The notes beneath the pieces were generated by a model, which had not been told where the DNA came from, searched no databases, and was given only the letters and a program-made list of their open reading frames with translations. Below, piece after piece: positions 7,859 through 15,959 of a stretch of DNA of 64,000 nucleotides. Made by a program: the position numbers and the translations under genes. The DNA is taken from assembly GCA_964355975.1 (NCBI GenBank), contig CAYHFW010000004.1, forward strand, positions 62,001-126,000, read 5' to 3'. The stretch is from F1-60-MAGs104 sp964355975. GTDB taxonomy: Bacteria > Planctomycetota > Phycisphaerae > Phycisphaerales > SM1A02. Each line of letters begins with the position of its first letter. The first letter of the stretch is position 1.

Positions 7859-9277
7859 ATGAATATCCAGCGAACCAACGTTTCAATTCTCAGTGCCGCT
7901 CCTACCGGCGGAGGTCGGCGGGGTGGACCGCGCGAAGGAAACTCAACGGGACCAACTGGACCCTCAGGCGGCGGCGGATCGGGCTCGGAGAGTGGCGGAG
8001 GTGGTGGCGACGGCGGGTTTCGTGGACGCAAGGTCACAACCTGCAGTTTCTGCGGCAAGACAAGCCGCGAAGTTGGGCCGATGGTTGAAGGTCCAAACGA
8101 TGTCTATGTCTGTGCAAACTGCACTGACCTCTGCCAGAACATCTTCAAGCAAGAGAAGCGAAGGGTGACAGGCGCTGCTCCTGCGCTCACACAGATTCCA
8201 TCCCCGCGCCAAGTGAAGGAGTACCTCGATCAATATGTGATTGATCAAAGCGGCGCAAAGAAGTCGCTCGCTGTCGCAGTGCACAATCACTACAAACGTT
8301 TGACTCAGATCGAGAGCCAGGATGCACCTGTTGAACTCGACAAGAGCAACGTGCTGCTCGTGGGTCCCACCGGAACCGGCAAGACGTTGCTTGCACGAAC
8401 ACTTGCGCGCATTCTGAATGTGCCCTTTGCCATCGGCGATGCGACAACGCTGACCGAGGCGGGATACGTCGGTGAAGACGTTGAAAACCTGCTCTTGAAG
8501 TTGCTGCAGGCGGCTGACTTTGATGTCGAAGCAGCGCAGCGCGGCATCATTTACATCGACGAGATCGACAAGATTGGCAAGACGAGCGGAAACATCTCGA
8601 TCACACGCGATGTCTCTGGTGAAGGTGTGCAACAGTCGCTCCTCAAGATGCTCGAGGGAACGGTTGCGAACGTGCCGCCGCAGGGCGGGCGAAAGCACCC
8701 AGAACAGCAATACATCCAACTCGACACGACGCACATCCTTTTCATCTGCGGCGGATCATTCGTCGGCATCGAAGACATCGTGCGGCGACGACTCGGCAAG
8801 CGCCGCATCGGGTTTTCGACCGATGGAACCCAGACGACGACAAAACTCGAGGATGACAGCGTGATGCTCGCGCAAATCCAGCCCGAGGATTTGCTCGAAT
8901 TCGGCCTCATTCCAGAGCTCATCGGACGCTTGCCAGTGCTCTGCTCGTTGTTGCCGTTGACGCGCGCCGCGATGATGCAGATTTTGACCGAACCAAAGAA
9001 TGCGCTCGTCAAGCAGTATCAACATCTCTTTCGTCTCGAGAACACAGAGCTTGAATTCACGACTGGCGCACTCGAAGTGATTGCCGATCGTGCTCTGAAA
9101 CGCGAGACTGGCGCGCGCGCCCTGCGTGCTGTGATGGATGAGTTGATGACCGATCTGATGTATCAGTTGCCAGAACTCGACAACGCAAACGTCACCTATC
9201 TGATTGATGAGAGCGCCGCACGCGATGGCAAGGTGTCAGTCGAGCGATCGCGGCAGCGCAAGCGCGAGAGCGCCTGA
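7859..9277 (+). CDS. clpX: ClpX ATPase subunit of the Clp protease
   Basis: AAA+ unfoldase that feeds substrates to ClpP. Of 472 residues, the zinc-binding domain has CSFCGK and CANCTDLC. Walker A is GPTGTGKTLL, the pore loop is GYVGED, Walker B is IIYIDEIDK, and the IGF tripeptide (RRIGFST) that docks on ClpP is present. Unusual is a roughly 60-residue extension before the zinc domain, very rich in Gly, Pro and Ser. No start codon lies between this extension and the zinc finger, so the extension seems real. clpP is not adjacent, yet the intact IGF loop predicts a ClpP partner elsewhere. Confidence 0.95.
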   Translation: MNIQRTNVSILSAAPTGGGRRGGPREGNSTGPTGPSGGGGSGSESGGGGGDGGFRGRKVTTCSFCGKTSREVGPMVEGPNDVYVCANCTDLCQNIFKQEKRRVTGAAPALTQIPSPRQVKEYLDQYVIDQSGAKKSLAVAVHNHYKRLTQIESQDAPVELDKSNVLLVGPTGTGKTLLARTLARILNVPFAIGDATTLTEAGYVGEDVENLLLKLLQAADFDVEAAQRGIIYIDEIDKIGKTSGNISITRDVSGEGVQQSLLKMLEGTVANVPPQGGRKHPEQQYIQLDTTHILFICGGSFVGIEDIVRRRLGKRRIGFSTDGTQTTTKLEDDSVMLAQIQPEDLLEFGLIPELIGRLPVLCSLLPLTRAAMMQILTEPKNALVKQYQHLFRLENTELEFTTGALEVIADRALKRETGARALRAVMDELMTDLMYQLPELDNANVTYLIDESAARDGKVSVERSRQRKRESA

Positions 9278-9292
9278 GATGGCACGCGCAGG

Positions 9293-9802
9293 ATGAAGCG
9301 CTGCGACGAAGAGTTGTTTCTCTGCGCGCGCAGCATCGCCGCGCGCTTCAACTCTCGCAGCGATCGCATGTCCGCGCTCGTCGATCTGCTCTGGGATGCC
9401 AATTTTCGAGAGGGGCTTTCGTGGGTCGGCTTCTATCTCATCGACGAAAGTGAATCCACAGTTGGTCGACTCGTGCTTGGACCCCGCCGCGACAAGCCCG
9501 CGTGCAGTCCCATCGGCATGCACGGTGCCTGCGGCGCCTGTGTCACCGCCAAGCGACCCATCGTGGTGGCCAACGTCCTCGAGCTCGGGGCGAACTACAT
9601 CGCCTGCGATCCACTTGACCAGAGCGAGCTTGTCGTCCCCTGCTTTGATGACGCTGGCAATGTCTGGGGGGTGATTGACCTCGACAGCCACTTCGTTGGG
9701 TATTTCACCGAATGGTCCGCGGCAGACATCGAACGGTGCGTGACAGAGGCTGGAATCTCGTCCACCCGAGGTCCACTTGCATTTTCTCACGGTTGTGTGT
9801 AA
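9293..9802 (+). CDS. free methionine-(R)-sulfoxide reductase-like GAF protein
   Basis: Single-domain GAF protein, 169 residues. The fRMsr signature region is visible: GPRRDKPAC, GMHGACGAC and YIACDPLDQSELVVP. Three cysteines at about residues 71, 80 and 105 lie in the positions of the catalytic and resolving cysteines of this family. These enzymes reduce free methionine-R-sulfoxide with thioredoxin. The stretch between the first two cysteines is one residue shorter than in E. coli as I recall it. The gene starts 15 bases after clpX and ends 28 bases before rpmB, so it may be co-transcribed with clpX. Confidence 0.78.
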   Translation: MKRCDEELFLCARSIAARFNSRSDRMSALVDLLWDANFREGLSWVGFYLIDESESTVGRLVLGPRRDKPACSPIGMHGACGACVTAKRPIVVANVLELGANYIACDPLDQSELVVPCFDDAGNVWGVIDLDSHFVGYFTEWSAADIERCVTEAGISSTRGPLAFSHGCV

Positions 9803-9830
9803 CCTCCCCAACCCCTCGGAGAGAACCTAT

Positions 9831-10106
9831 ATGCCACGCATTTGCTTTTTTACTGGAGCCCGCACCGCAACTGGTCACCGCATTACTCGTCGCGGAAAGG
9901 CGAAGTACCTCGGAGGCGTCGGTATCAAGACCACCAGCATCACCAAGCGCAAGTTCAAGCCGAATTTGCAGCGGGTGAAGGCGCTCATTGATGGCGCTCC
10001 TGTGCGAATCCTCGCGAGTACACGTGCAATTCGCACTGGTTTGGTTGTGAAACCAATCCGTCGAAAGTTTGCGTACACGCGAAAACTCACCGCGGCCGCC
10101 TCGTAA
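9831..10106 (+). CDS. rpmB: 50S ribosomal protein L28
   Basis: 91 residues, basic, with the L28 pattern MPRICFFTGARTATGHRITR at the N-terminus and KRKFKPNLQRVK in the middle. It is a structural component of the large ribosomal subunit. The frame opens earlier (9777), but the ATG at 9831 matches the family start and has GGAGAG seven bases before it. The CxxC zinc pairs of some L28 forms are absent. A perfect hairpin begins at the last base of the stop codon. Confidence 0.93.
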   Translation: MPRICFFTGARTATGHRITRRGKAKYLGGVGIKTTSITKRKFKPNLQRVKALIDGAPVRILASTRAIRTGLVVKPIRRKFAYTRKLTAAAS

Positions 10107-10123
10107 CGCGCCTGACGGCGCGT
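10106..10123 (+). other. hairpin at the end of rpmB
   Basis: A 7-bp perfect stem ACGCGCC/GGCGCGT closes loop TGAC directly after the rpmB stop. No T-run follows, so it is at best an imperfect terminator or an mRNA-stabilising end. Confidence 0.4.
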
Positions 10124-10250
10124 TCGCCACCATCCTTTGGGTCGCTCGACTCTCCACTGTCTTCGCAGGGTGTTTTGTCATGCGTGATGCACGCCCTAGC
10201 AATTCCTGAGCGCCCCGTGTGACATATTTTGTTTTATTTCAAGGAATTTC

Positions 10251-10278
10251 TTGACCGTAGGCGTTTTCGGCGTACAAT
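10251..10278 (+). promoter_or_regulatory. strong sigma-70 type promoter
   Basis: TTGACC (-35, 10251-10256), a 16-base spacer and TACAAT (-10, 10273-10278). This is the best two-box promoter match I found in the window. Predicted transcription start is near 10285, more than 400 bases before dnaG. Confidence 0.75.
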
Positions 10279-10284
10279 CGAGGA

Positions 10285-10691
10285 GTTCGCAAGGAATTCA
10301 GGCTCTGCAGTCATATCGAAGGCCAAGGCTGGCTCTCCGAGACTCGAGCAAACACCTCCTTGTGCGGCCGGATTCCCGGTGACAATGATTTGGATGGTCC
10401 GTCGCTTCGGTGACGCCTCAGTCTGAATCGTCAATGGCTCGTGTCGGATCCAGCGGTTTGATTTTTGGATCAGCAGTCCACTCGACTCCTTTGGGGGTTG
10501 GCCATCTGCGTTGCAGCAGTGGTTGAATTGTATTTCAGGTCGGTTCTGCTGCCTCATGAATTGCACTGCCGGATGTTCTGGATGGATTCAGAACTTGTGC
10601 TTGGTGTTGTTCGTACGTCTTTTTTTTCGGCAAGTGTTTGCCAGCGTGTGTTGTCTCGTTCTCGTCTTGTTTTCTCATTGATTCGTAAAAC
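10285..10691 (+). ncRNA. structured leader or small RNA before dnaG (candidate)
   Basis: The longest non-coding stretch in the window (10107-10691). No convincing protein frame or known RNA signature was recognised; I looked for RNase P, tmRNA and SRP RNA motifs. Downstream of the strong promoter are several hairpins: a CGTCGC/GTGACG stem with a UUCG tetraloop (10400-10415), a GATCCA/TGGATC stem (10447-10471), a GTTCTG/CAGAAC stem (10575-10594) and a GGCAA/TTGCC stem (10629-10642). Eight T lie at 10620-10627. It could be a long dnaG 5' leader or a separate RNA. Confidence 0.35.
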
Positions 10692-12602
10692 ATGATCCCC
10701 AACCGTTCAAGTCAATCCGACCGAGACCGCGTGCTCGAGTCGACAGACCTCGTCGCTCTCGTCGGCGAGTCGGTTGTGCTTCGTCCCAAGGGTCGTGAGC
10801 ATGTTGGGCTCTGCCCATTTCATGAAGACCACAAGCCATCGTTCTCTGTTGTGACTCATAAGAGCAATGCGTTCTACAACTGCTTTTCATGCGGAGCGAG
10901 CGGAAACGCAATCGACTTCATGATCAACTTTCACCGGATGGACTTTCCAGAGGCGCTCGCGTTTCTTGCCCATCGCGCGGGCTTCGAATTGCAGGGACGC
11001 ATGTCGGATGCTCCGCGCGCAAGTGATCCAGAGAGCCCCTCTGCTCTGCGACGTGCCAACGACGCGGCCGTGCGTTTCTTTCAGCGTTCGTTGGCCGATG
11101 CCACGCTTGGTGCTTCCGCCCGCACTGCCCTGAACAACCGCAAGATCGACGCACAGTCGATCGAGACCTTCGCCCTGGGTGCTGCGCCAGTGAGCGGTGA
11201 TGCGCTTGTGCAGTACGTTGAAAAACTCATTGCCAACCAACCCAAGGATGGCGCCGAGCGAGTCGATCCTGCGACGATTCGCGCATCATTTGAGGCCGCC
11301 GGACTCTTGCGTCGCCGCGGTGGCATGGTCGATGGGTTTCGAAATCGAATCATCTTTCCAATCGCCGATGAACTCGGTCGATGCATCGCATTCGGCGCAC
11401 GGGCGATCGATCCAGAAGATCAACCGAAGTATCTCAATAGCCCAGAGACAGCACTCTTTCACAAGTCCAAGTCGCTCTACGGAATTCATTTGGCGAAGCG
11501 TGCGATCATTCAGTCGCGCACCGCCATCATTACTGAGGGCTACACCGATGTGATCGCATGCCACCGCGCGGGCGTTGAAAACGCTGTTGCGACACTCGGC
11601 ACCGCTCTGACGCACGAACACGCGCGCGTGCTCGGCCGCCTTTGCGACACGATCATCTTGCTTTTCGACGGTGACGCCGCGGGACAACGCGCAGCTGACC
11701 GCGCACTCGAGATCTTTTTCGCGGCACCTGTCGACCTCAAGATCTGCACGCTTCCAGACCAGCTCGATCCCGATGAACTCCTGCGTCAGCCAGGCGGGCG
11801 CGAGCGTTTCGACGCGGCAATCGCTGCGAGCGAAGATGCGCTCACGCACATGGTCGGTGGATTGCGCAAAGAACTTGATGCGCGTCCAGGTCTTTCAGCG
11901 CGCCAACGCACGATCGAAGCGATGCTCACGAAATTGCTTTCACTCGGATTGGGTTCGCTCGACGGCATTCGTCGCCGCTTTGTGATCGAATCGATCGCAG
12001 AAACAAGCGGGGTTTCGGTTCTCGAAATCGAACGAGCGCTTCTGGCGAACCGCCGTGCGGTTCCGCAGCGCGTTTCTGCGCCGAGCGAAACTGCCGTCAT
12101 TGCGATTCCAGCGACGATGGGTACTCCAGGGCGAGGACGAGCTGAGCGCGATCTGCTTTCGATTCTGCTTGCATGGCCTTCGACGAGCAGCGTGCGCATC
12201 GCAAGTGAAGATGGCGATTCTGCTCCACTCTCAGAGTTCATCTTGCCAGCATCGATCGAAGATCCAGCTGCGCGCGCGATCTACCAACCAATCTTCGAAT
12301 GGCTCGAAGAGGGAAAGTCATTTGCGATGCAAGATTTGCTCGCCGAGCTCGTTGATCCATCCCTGAAAGCTCTCGCAATCGAATTGTTTGGACAGGGCAC
12401 GAATCGCTTTGTCCAAGAAGTCGACGCGCGCGCTGGCCTCATGACCGCTGCGACGGCGCTTGACCGACTGAGCCGACGGCTTCAGTTGGCGAGTTCCCCT
12501 GCAGCAACAACCCCCGAGGAATTTGCACAGCGCCTGAATCAGATTCGCGCTGCTGGGCCGAGACCTTCTGCAATCGCCAGGACGGCGAGGAGTGCGCCAT
12601 GA
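10692..12602 (+). CDS. dnaG: DNA primase
   Basis: Synthesises RNA primers at the replication fork. Of 636 residues, the N-terminal CHC2 zinc finger is complete (C41, H44, C64, C67; motifs GLCPFHEDHKPSF and YNCFSCGASG). The Toprim domain has TEGYTDVIA near residue 280 and LLFDGDAAGQRA near residue 322. The C-terminal third is less conserved and would bind the helicase. ATG 10692 fits the family N-terminus. It is followed after 88 bases by rpoD, the classical dnaG-rpoD pairing. Confidence 0.95.
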   Translation: MIPNRSSQSDRDRVLESTDLVALVGESVVLRPKGREHVGLCPFHEDHKPSFSVVTHKSNAFYNCFSCGASGNAIDFMINFHRMDFPEALAFLAHRAGFELQGRMSDAPRASDPESPSALRRANDAAVRFFQRSLADATLGASARTALNNRKIDAQSIETFALGAAPVSGDALVQYVEKLIANQPKDGAERVDPATIRASFEAAGLLRRRGGMVDGFRNRIIFPIADELGRCIAFGARAIDPEDQPKYLNSPETALFHKSKSLYGIHLAKRAIIQSRTAIITEGYTDVIACHRAGVENAVATLGTALTHEHARVLGRLCDTIILLFDGDAAGQRAADRALEIFFAAPVDLKICTLPDQLDPDELLRQPGGRERFDAAIAASEDALTHMVGGLRKELDARPGLSARQRTIEAMLTKLLSLGLGSLDGIRRRFVIESIAETSGVSVLEIERALLANRRAVPQRVSAPSETAVIAIPATMGTPGRGRAERDLLSILLAWPSTSSVRIASEDGDSAPLSEFILPASIEDPAARAIYQPIFEWLEEGKSFAMQDLLAELVDPSLKALAIELFGQGTNRFVQEVDARAGLMTAATALDRLSRRLQLASSPAATTPEEFAQRLNQIRAAGPRPSAIARTARSAP

Positions 12603-12656
12603 ATGATGGTGCATCCACGTTGGTGTATTTGAGTTTGTTTTCTTCCACCCCTCATA

Positions 12657-12674
12657 TCGGTCCCAACAGACCGA
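12657..12674 (+). other. small hairpin just before the rpoD ribosome-binding site
   Basis: TCGGTC/GACCGA, a 6-bp stem with 6-base loop, ends two bases before the AAGGAG (12677-12682) of rpoD. It could modulate access to that site; this is inference only. Confidence 0.3.
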
Positions 12675-12690
12675 CCAAGGAGTATTGACC

Positions 12691-14625
12691 GTGAGCCTTC
12701 TACTTCAAGAGTTGCATCCTGTGCTTCGTTCACTCGTTCATGCTGGCCGCAAGCGTGGCTGGATTAGTTACGAAGAATTGAACACCTGCCTGCCCGATGA
12801 TTTTGTCGATCCATATCCGCTCGATGAGTTGCTCGTGCTGCTCGCACAACTCAAGATCGCGCTGATCGATGAGAACGAAATGCGCACGGCGCAACATCGT
12901 GCATTTCCTGCTCAGTTGCAGACCGATCTTCGGTTCTTGCGAGACACCGACAAGAAACCAAAGCGCGGGCACGCCGCCGGAAGCGCCAGTGACTCGGCAG
13001 TTCCTGTTGCACCTGCCGCGCCTGTCGCATCGGTTCGCCGTCCGCTCGTTGGCGCTGCTGCGGCCGCGGTCGCAGCAGCGCGCACCAAGATGCACCAGCA
13101 AGATTCGGGCGGAGCCAAGGGTGGCGACGCATCTCCGTTCGATGATGATGGACTCGATGATGATGTGCAGAGTTCACTCGAACTCGCGATCGCTGAACCA
13201 ACGCCGATTCGCATCGATGATCCCATTCGCATGTACCTCACCCAAATGGGGTCGATTCCCCTCTTGACGCGTGAAGAAGAAATTCGGCTCGCCAAGAAGA
13301 TCGAGATGAGTCGGTACATCTTCCGCCGAATGGTGCTTGAGAGCGACTACTGCGCTCGGCAGGCGGTTGAGATTTTGCAGCAAGTGCATGAGGGCACCCT
13401 GCCCTTCGATCGCACGATGCGAATCTCTACGGCCGAGTCGAATGCCAAGGATCGCATCGCTGCGCGCATTCCATACAACTTGGCAACTGTGCGAACGAAG
13501 CTCGATCAGAACAATGAGATCTGGGCGCAGCTCGACGGTGGCAGCCTCACTCCAGAGCGCGTTGAGTCGTTGCGTCAGAAACTCTGGGCGAATCGTCGGC
13601 GAATCGCGACACTGCTCGAAGAGTGTTGCCTGCGCACTGGTCGCATCCAGCCACTCATGCGCAAGCTGAGTTCGGTGAATCGCAAGTGCGTTGAATTGTT
13701 GACGCTCATTGAGCGTGCAAACAAGAATCCAGAACGGTATGACGCAGAAGACATCAGTGTCATGCGCGAAGAGTTGGATGGATTGCGCAATCTCGTGTTG
13801 GAAGATCCCGCAGACCTCGCGCAACGCGTTCGTTCAATCTTGTGCATCTTCGTCGAGCACGAATTGGCAAAGCGCGCGCTGTCCGGAGGCAACTTGCGCC
13901 TCGTGGTTTCGATCGCAAAGAAGTATCGCAATCGTGGACTTCCTTTCCTTGACATCATTCAGGAAGGAAACACGGGTCTCATGCGCGCAGTCGATAAGTA
14001 CGAATACAAGCGTGGCTACAAGTTCTCAACGTATGCCACGTGGTGGATTCGACAAGCGATCACACGCGCCATCGCCGATCACGCACGAACCATTCGTGTG
14101 CCAGTGCACATGATCGAAACGATGTCGAAACTGCGCAATATTCAGAAGCACCTGTTGCAAGAACTCGGTCATGAGCCAAATCATGACGAGATCGCGGCGA
14201 AGGCGAAGATGCCAGTCGAAGAGGTGAAGCGCGTTCTCAAGATCTCGCGCCATCCAATTTCGCTCGACCGACCTGTCGGCGAGAGCGAGGATTCACACTT
14301 TGGAGACTTCATCGAGGACGAGCGGCAAGAGGCTCCGAGCATTTCGGCTGGAAGCGAAATGCTGCGCACGCGCATCAATGACGTGCTCAAGACTCTGACC
14401 TACCGCGAACGCGAGATTCTGAAGTTGCGTTACGGAATCGGCGACGGCTACACCTACACCCTCGAAGAAGTTGGACGCATTTTTAAGGTCACGCGCGAGC
14501 GTGTCCGCCAGGTTGAAAGCAAGGCGCTTCGCAAACTGCAGCACCCCGTGCGCCGTCAGCGGCTCACGAGTTTCATGCAAAGCGAAGATGGCAGCGAGGC
14601 TGAGATTCCAACTGTCATGGAGTGA
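12691..14625 (+). CDS. rpoD: primary sigma factor (RpoD/sigma-70)
   Basis: Housekeeping sigma factor that directs RNA polymerase to -10/-35 promoters. 644 residues. Region 1.2 shows PIRMYLTQMGSIPLLTREEE. Region 2 (from about residue 395) shows NLRLVVSIAKKYRNRGLPFL and the tryptophan-rich ATWWIRQAITRAIADH. Region 4 (from about residue 590) shows TLEEVGRIFKVTRERVRQVE. An Ala/Pro-rich linker and an acidic stretch lie near residues 95-165. The GTG at 12691 was chosen because AAGGAG stands 8 bases before it; an in-frame TTG lies 2 codons earlier. Confidence 0.95.
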   Translation: MSLLLQELHPVLRSLVHAGRKRGWISYEELNTCLPDDFVDPYPLDELLVLLAQLKIALIDENEMRTAQHRAFPAQLQTDLRFLRDTDKKPKRGHAAGSASDSAVPVAPAAPVASVRRPLVGAAAAAVAAARTKMHQQDSGGAKGGDASPFDDDGLDDDVQSSLELAIAEPTPIRIDDPIRMYLTQMGSIPLLTREEEIRLAKKIEMSRYIFRRMVLESDYCARQAVEILQQVHEGTLPFDRTMRISTAESNAKDRIAARIPYNLATVRTKLDQNNEIWAQLDGGSLTPERVESLRQKLWANRRRIATLLEECCLRTGRIQPLMRKLSSVNRKCVELLTLIERANKNPERYDAEDISVMREELDGLRNLVLEDPADLAQRVRSILCIFVEHELAKRALSGGNLRLVVSIAKKYRNRGLPFLDIIQEGNTGLMRAVDKYEYKRGYKFSTYATWWIRQAITRAIADHARTIRVPVHMIETMSKLRNIQKHLLQELGHEPNHDEIAAKAKMPVEEVKRVLKISRHPISLDRPVGESEDSHFGDFIEDERQEAPSISAGSEMLRTRINDVLKTLTYREREILKLRYGIGDGYTYTLEEVGRIFKVTRERVRQVESKALRKLQHPVRRQRLTSFMQSEDGSEAEIPTVME

Positions 14626-14644
14626 TTGACTCACCTGCAGATAT

Positions 14645-14715
14645 CGCGCAGGGGTGGCGGTGCAGTGGCGGCGATGAGCAAGACTCTTCGACCTCCCCAC
14701 CGCTTTCCCTGCGCG
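14645..14715 (+). other. long stem-loop between rpoD and the WXG100 gene
   Basis: CGCGCAGGG (14645-14653) pairs perfectly with CCCTGCGCG (14707-14715). Inside it GCGGTG (14657-14662) pairs with CACCGC (14698-14703). TTTCG follows the 3' arm. It may end rpoD transcription or be a structured RNA. The 143-base gap also holds a short tandem GCATGCGG. Confidence 0.45.
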
Positions 14716-14756
14716 TTTCGCATGCGGTCGCATGCGGCCACGCCCTGATCGAGCGC

Positions 14757-14762
14757 TACACT
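14757..14762 (+). promoter_or_regulatory. TACACT box 6 bases before the WXG100 gene
   Basis: TACACT, six bases, then ATG 14769. Same hexamer and spacing as before the FtsK-type ATPase gene at 15960. Suggests a leaderless promoter. Confidence 0.5.
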
Positions 14763-14768
14763 TCAATC

Positions 14769-15041
14769 ATGGCAAAGGCCGTTGTTGATCCCAATGAACT
14801 GCGACGATTTGCGGGCGATTTGCGCAAGTTCAATCAAGACTTGCAATCGGGCATCTCGACCATTGGCGGTCGGATGAACACACTCTCGCAGACTTGGCGC
14901 GATCAAGAACAGCAGAAGTTCGCTGAAGAATTCGATCAAACGCTCAAGGTGCTTCAACGTCTGATGAAGGCGAGCGAAGAGCACATCCCATTTCTGTTGC
15001 GAAAGGCCGACCGCATTGATGAGTATCTGCAACAGCGTTGA
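14769..15041 (+). CDS. WXG100-like (ESAT-6 type) small helical protein
   Basis: 90 residues, nearly all helical. Two helices flank a central turn with QTWRDQEQQKF. This W-R-D sits where the W-x-G turn of WXG100 proteins lies, with an aromatic residue further along as in the family. WXG100 proteins are small dimeric substrates or partners of type VII secretion ATPases and have no signal peptide; none is seen here. ATG 14769 was chosen because the earlier open frame (from 14622) has no protein-like content. The TACACT box supports this start. First gene of a four-gene cluster ending in an FtsK/SpoIIIE ATPase. Confidence 0.7.
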   Translation: MAKAVVDPNELRRFAGDLRKFNQDLQSGISTIGGRMNTLSQTWRDQEQQKFAEEFDQTLKVLQRLMKASEEHIPFLLRKADRIDEYLQQR

Positions 15042-15069
15042 TTCATCAGAGAGTCGCTGAGGTACGTCG

Positions 15070-15705
15070 ATGGACACTGGTGCAAATCTTCGTGACGCAC
15101 GAACGCTGATGGCGGCCAAGGCGATTCTCGTCAAGGCTGGTCGATCATTTGCGACTGCCATTGAAGAGGCGCAATCAGATGCCGAACGATTTGGCATGTG
15201 GCTCGACAATGAAGGGCAGGCGCATTGGGAGCGCCAACGTCGGCTTCGAACTGAAAAACTCAATATCGACAAGGCTGCGCTCTTTCGCAAGCAGATTCAG
15301 ATGACAGCGGATGGTCGGCCGCCATCTGTCGTCGACGAGAAACGAGCGGTTGCTCGGGCCGAAGCAGCACTTCAGCACGCCGAGACTTGTCTGCGCAACC
15401 TCAAACGGTGGCGCGGCGAGTATCAGCGGATGCTGGCGCAGTTTCGCGCGGGAATGAATCCACTCTCGCACTACGTCGACCAAGTCGTTCCATCTGCGAC
15501 CGCGGCGCTGAACAGGATGGCACAGGCGATCGATGGCTATCTCGCGACGACCGTCAAACGCAGTGATTCCACTGAGTTTGATGTGCCGGGGGGGCGTTCA
15601 GACGATGCGGAGTTCGACGCCGCGGCTGCAGAGTCAATGCGGCGGAGTGCGCAAGAGTTGGGCAAGCCGTCGATTGGCTCATCCGAGGAATCCCCCCCGC
15701 CATGA
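15070..15705 (+). CDS. coiled-coil protein of the WXG100/FtsK cluster
   Basis: 211 residues. I do not recognise a family. Residues about 75-135 are Ala/Glu/Arg-rich and should form a long coiled coil (EKRAVARAEAALQHAETCLR). The N-terminal 60 residues are also helical. The C-terminal 45 residues are acidic, Ser/Pro-rich and probably disordered. No signal peptide or membrane segment is seen. It starts 28 bases after the WXG100 gene with a weak GAGG before ATG 15070, and overlaps the next gene by 4 bases (ATGA). Location suggests a substrate, chaperone or adaptor of the secretion-like system; this is inference. Confidence 0.6.
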   Translation: MDTGANLRDARTLMAAKAILVKAGRSFATAIEEAQSDAERFGMWLDNEGQAHWERQRRLRTEKLNIDKAALFRKQIQMTADGRPPSVVDEKRAVARAEAALQHAETCLRNLKRWRGEYQRMLAQFRAGMNPLSHYVDQVVPSATAALNRMAQAIDGYLATTVKRSDSTEFDVPGGRSDDAEFDAAAAESMRRSAQELGKPSIGSSEESPPP

Positions 15706-15926
15706 GCGACGCAAGCAGCAAGGCGAAACTGAAGGAGACACTGCGGACGATGCACGAGCAGTGGAATGGACTCAAGAGCGAGTGGCGCGACTCGGCGTGC
15801 GAGACGTTGCAACGCGATGCGGTCGACAGTGCCGATGACGCAGTGCGCATGGCGATTCTTGCGCTTGAGCAGATCGGCGAGGCGATCGCGCGCGCACGCC
15901 AAGACTGCGGTGCCAACGAGTGTTGA
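15702..15926 (+). CDS. second WXG100-like helical hairpin protein
   Basis: 74 residues, all helical. A central turn KSEWRDSACETLQRD again places W-R-D-S-A between two amphipathic helices, like the W-x-G turn of ESAT-6/CFP-10 proteins. It is shorter than the usual 95-100 residues. Its ATG overlaps the stop of the preceding gene by 4 bases, so translation is probably coupled. Together with the protein at 14769 it may form a heterodimer, as paired WXG100 proteins do; this is inference. Confidence 0.6.
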   Translation: MSDASSKAKLKETLRTMHEQWNGLKSEWRDSACETLQRDAVDSADDAVRMAILALEQIGEAIARARQDCGANEC

Positions 15927-15947
15927 CGGTTGCGCGGATCGACTTCA

Positions 15948-15953
15948 TACACT
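15948..15953 (+). promoter_or_regulatory. TACACT box 6 bases before the FtsK-type gene
   Basis: TACACT, six bases, then ATG 15960. It repeats the arrangement at 14757, giving the cluster two matching leaderless-type boxes. Confidence 0.45.
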
Positions 15954-15959
15954 TCGGCA

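Noticed and set aside
10620..10627. Run of eight T before dnaG as a terminator
   Set aside because: The nearest upstream hairpin (10575-10594) ends 25 bases earlier, too far for a standard terminator.
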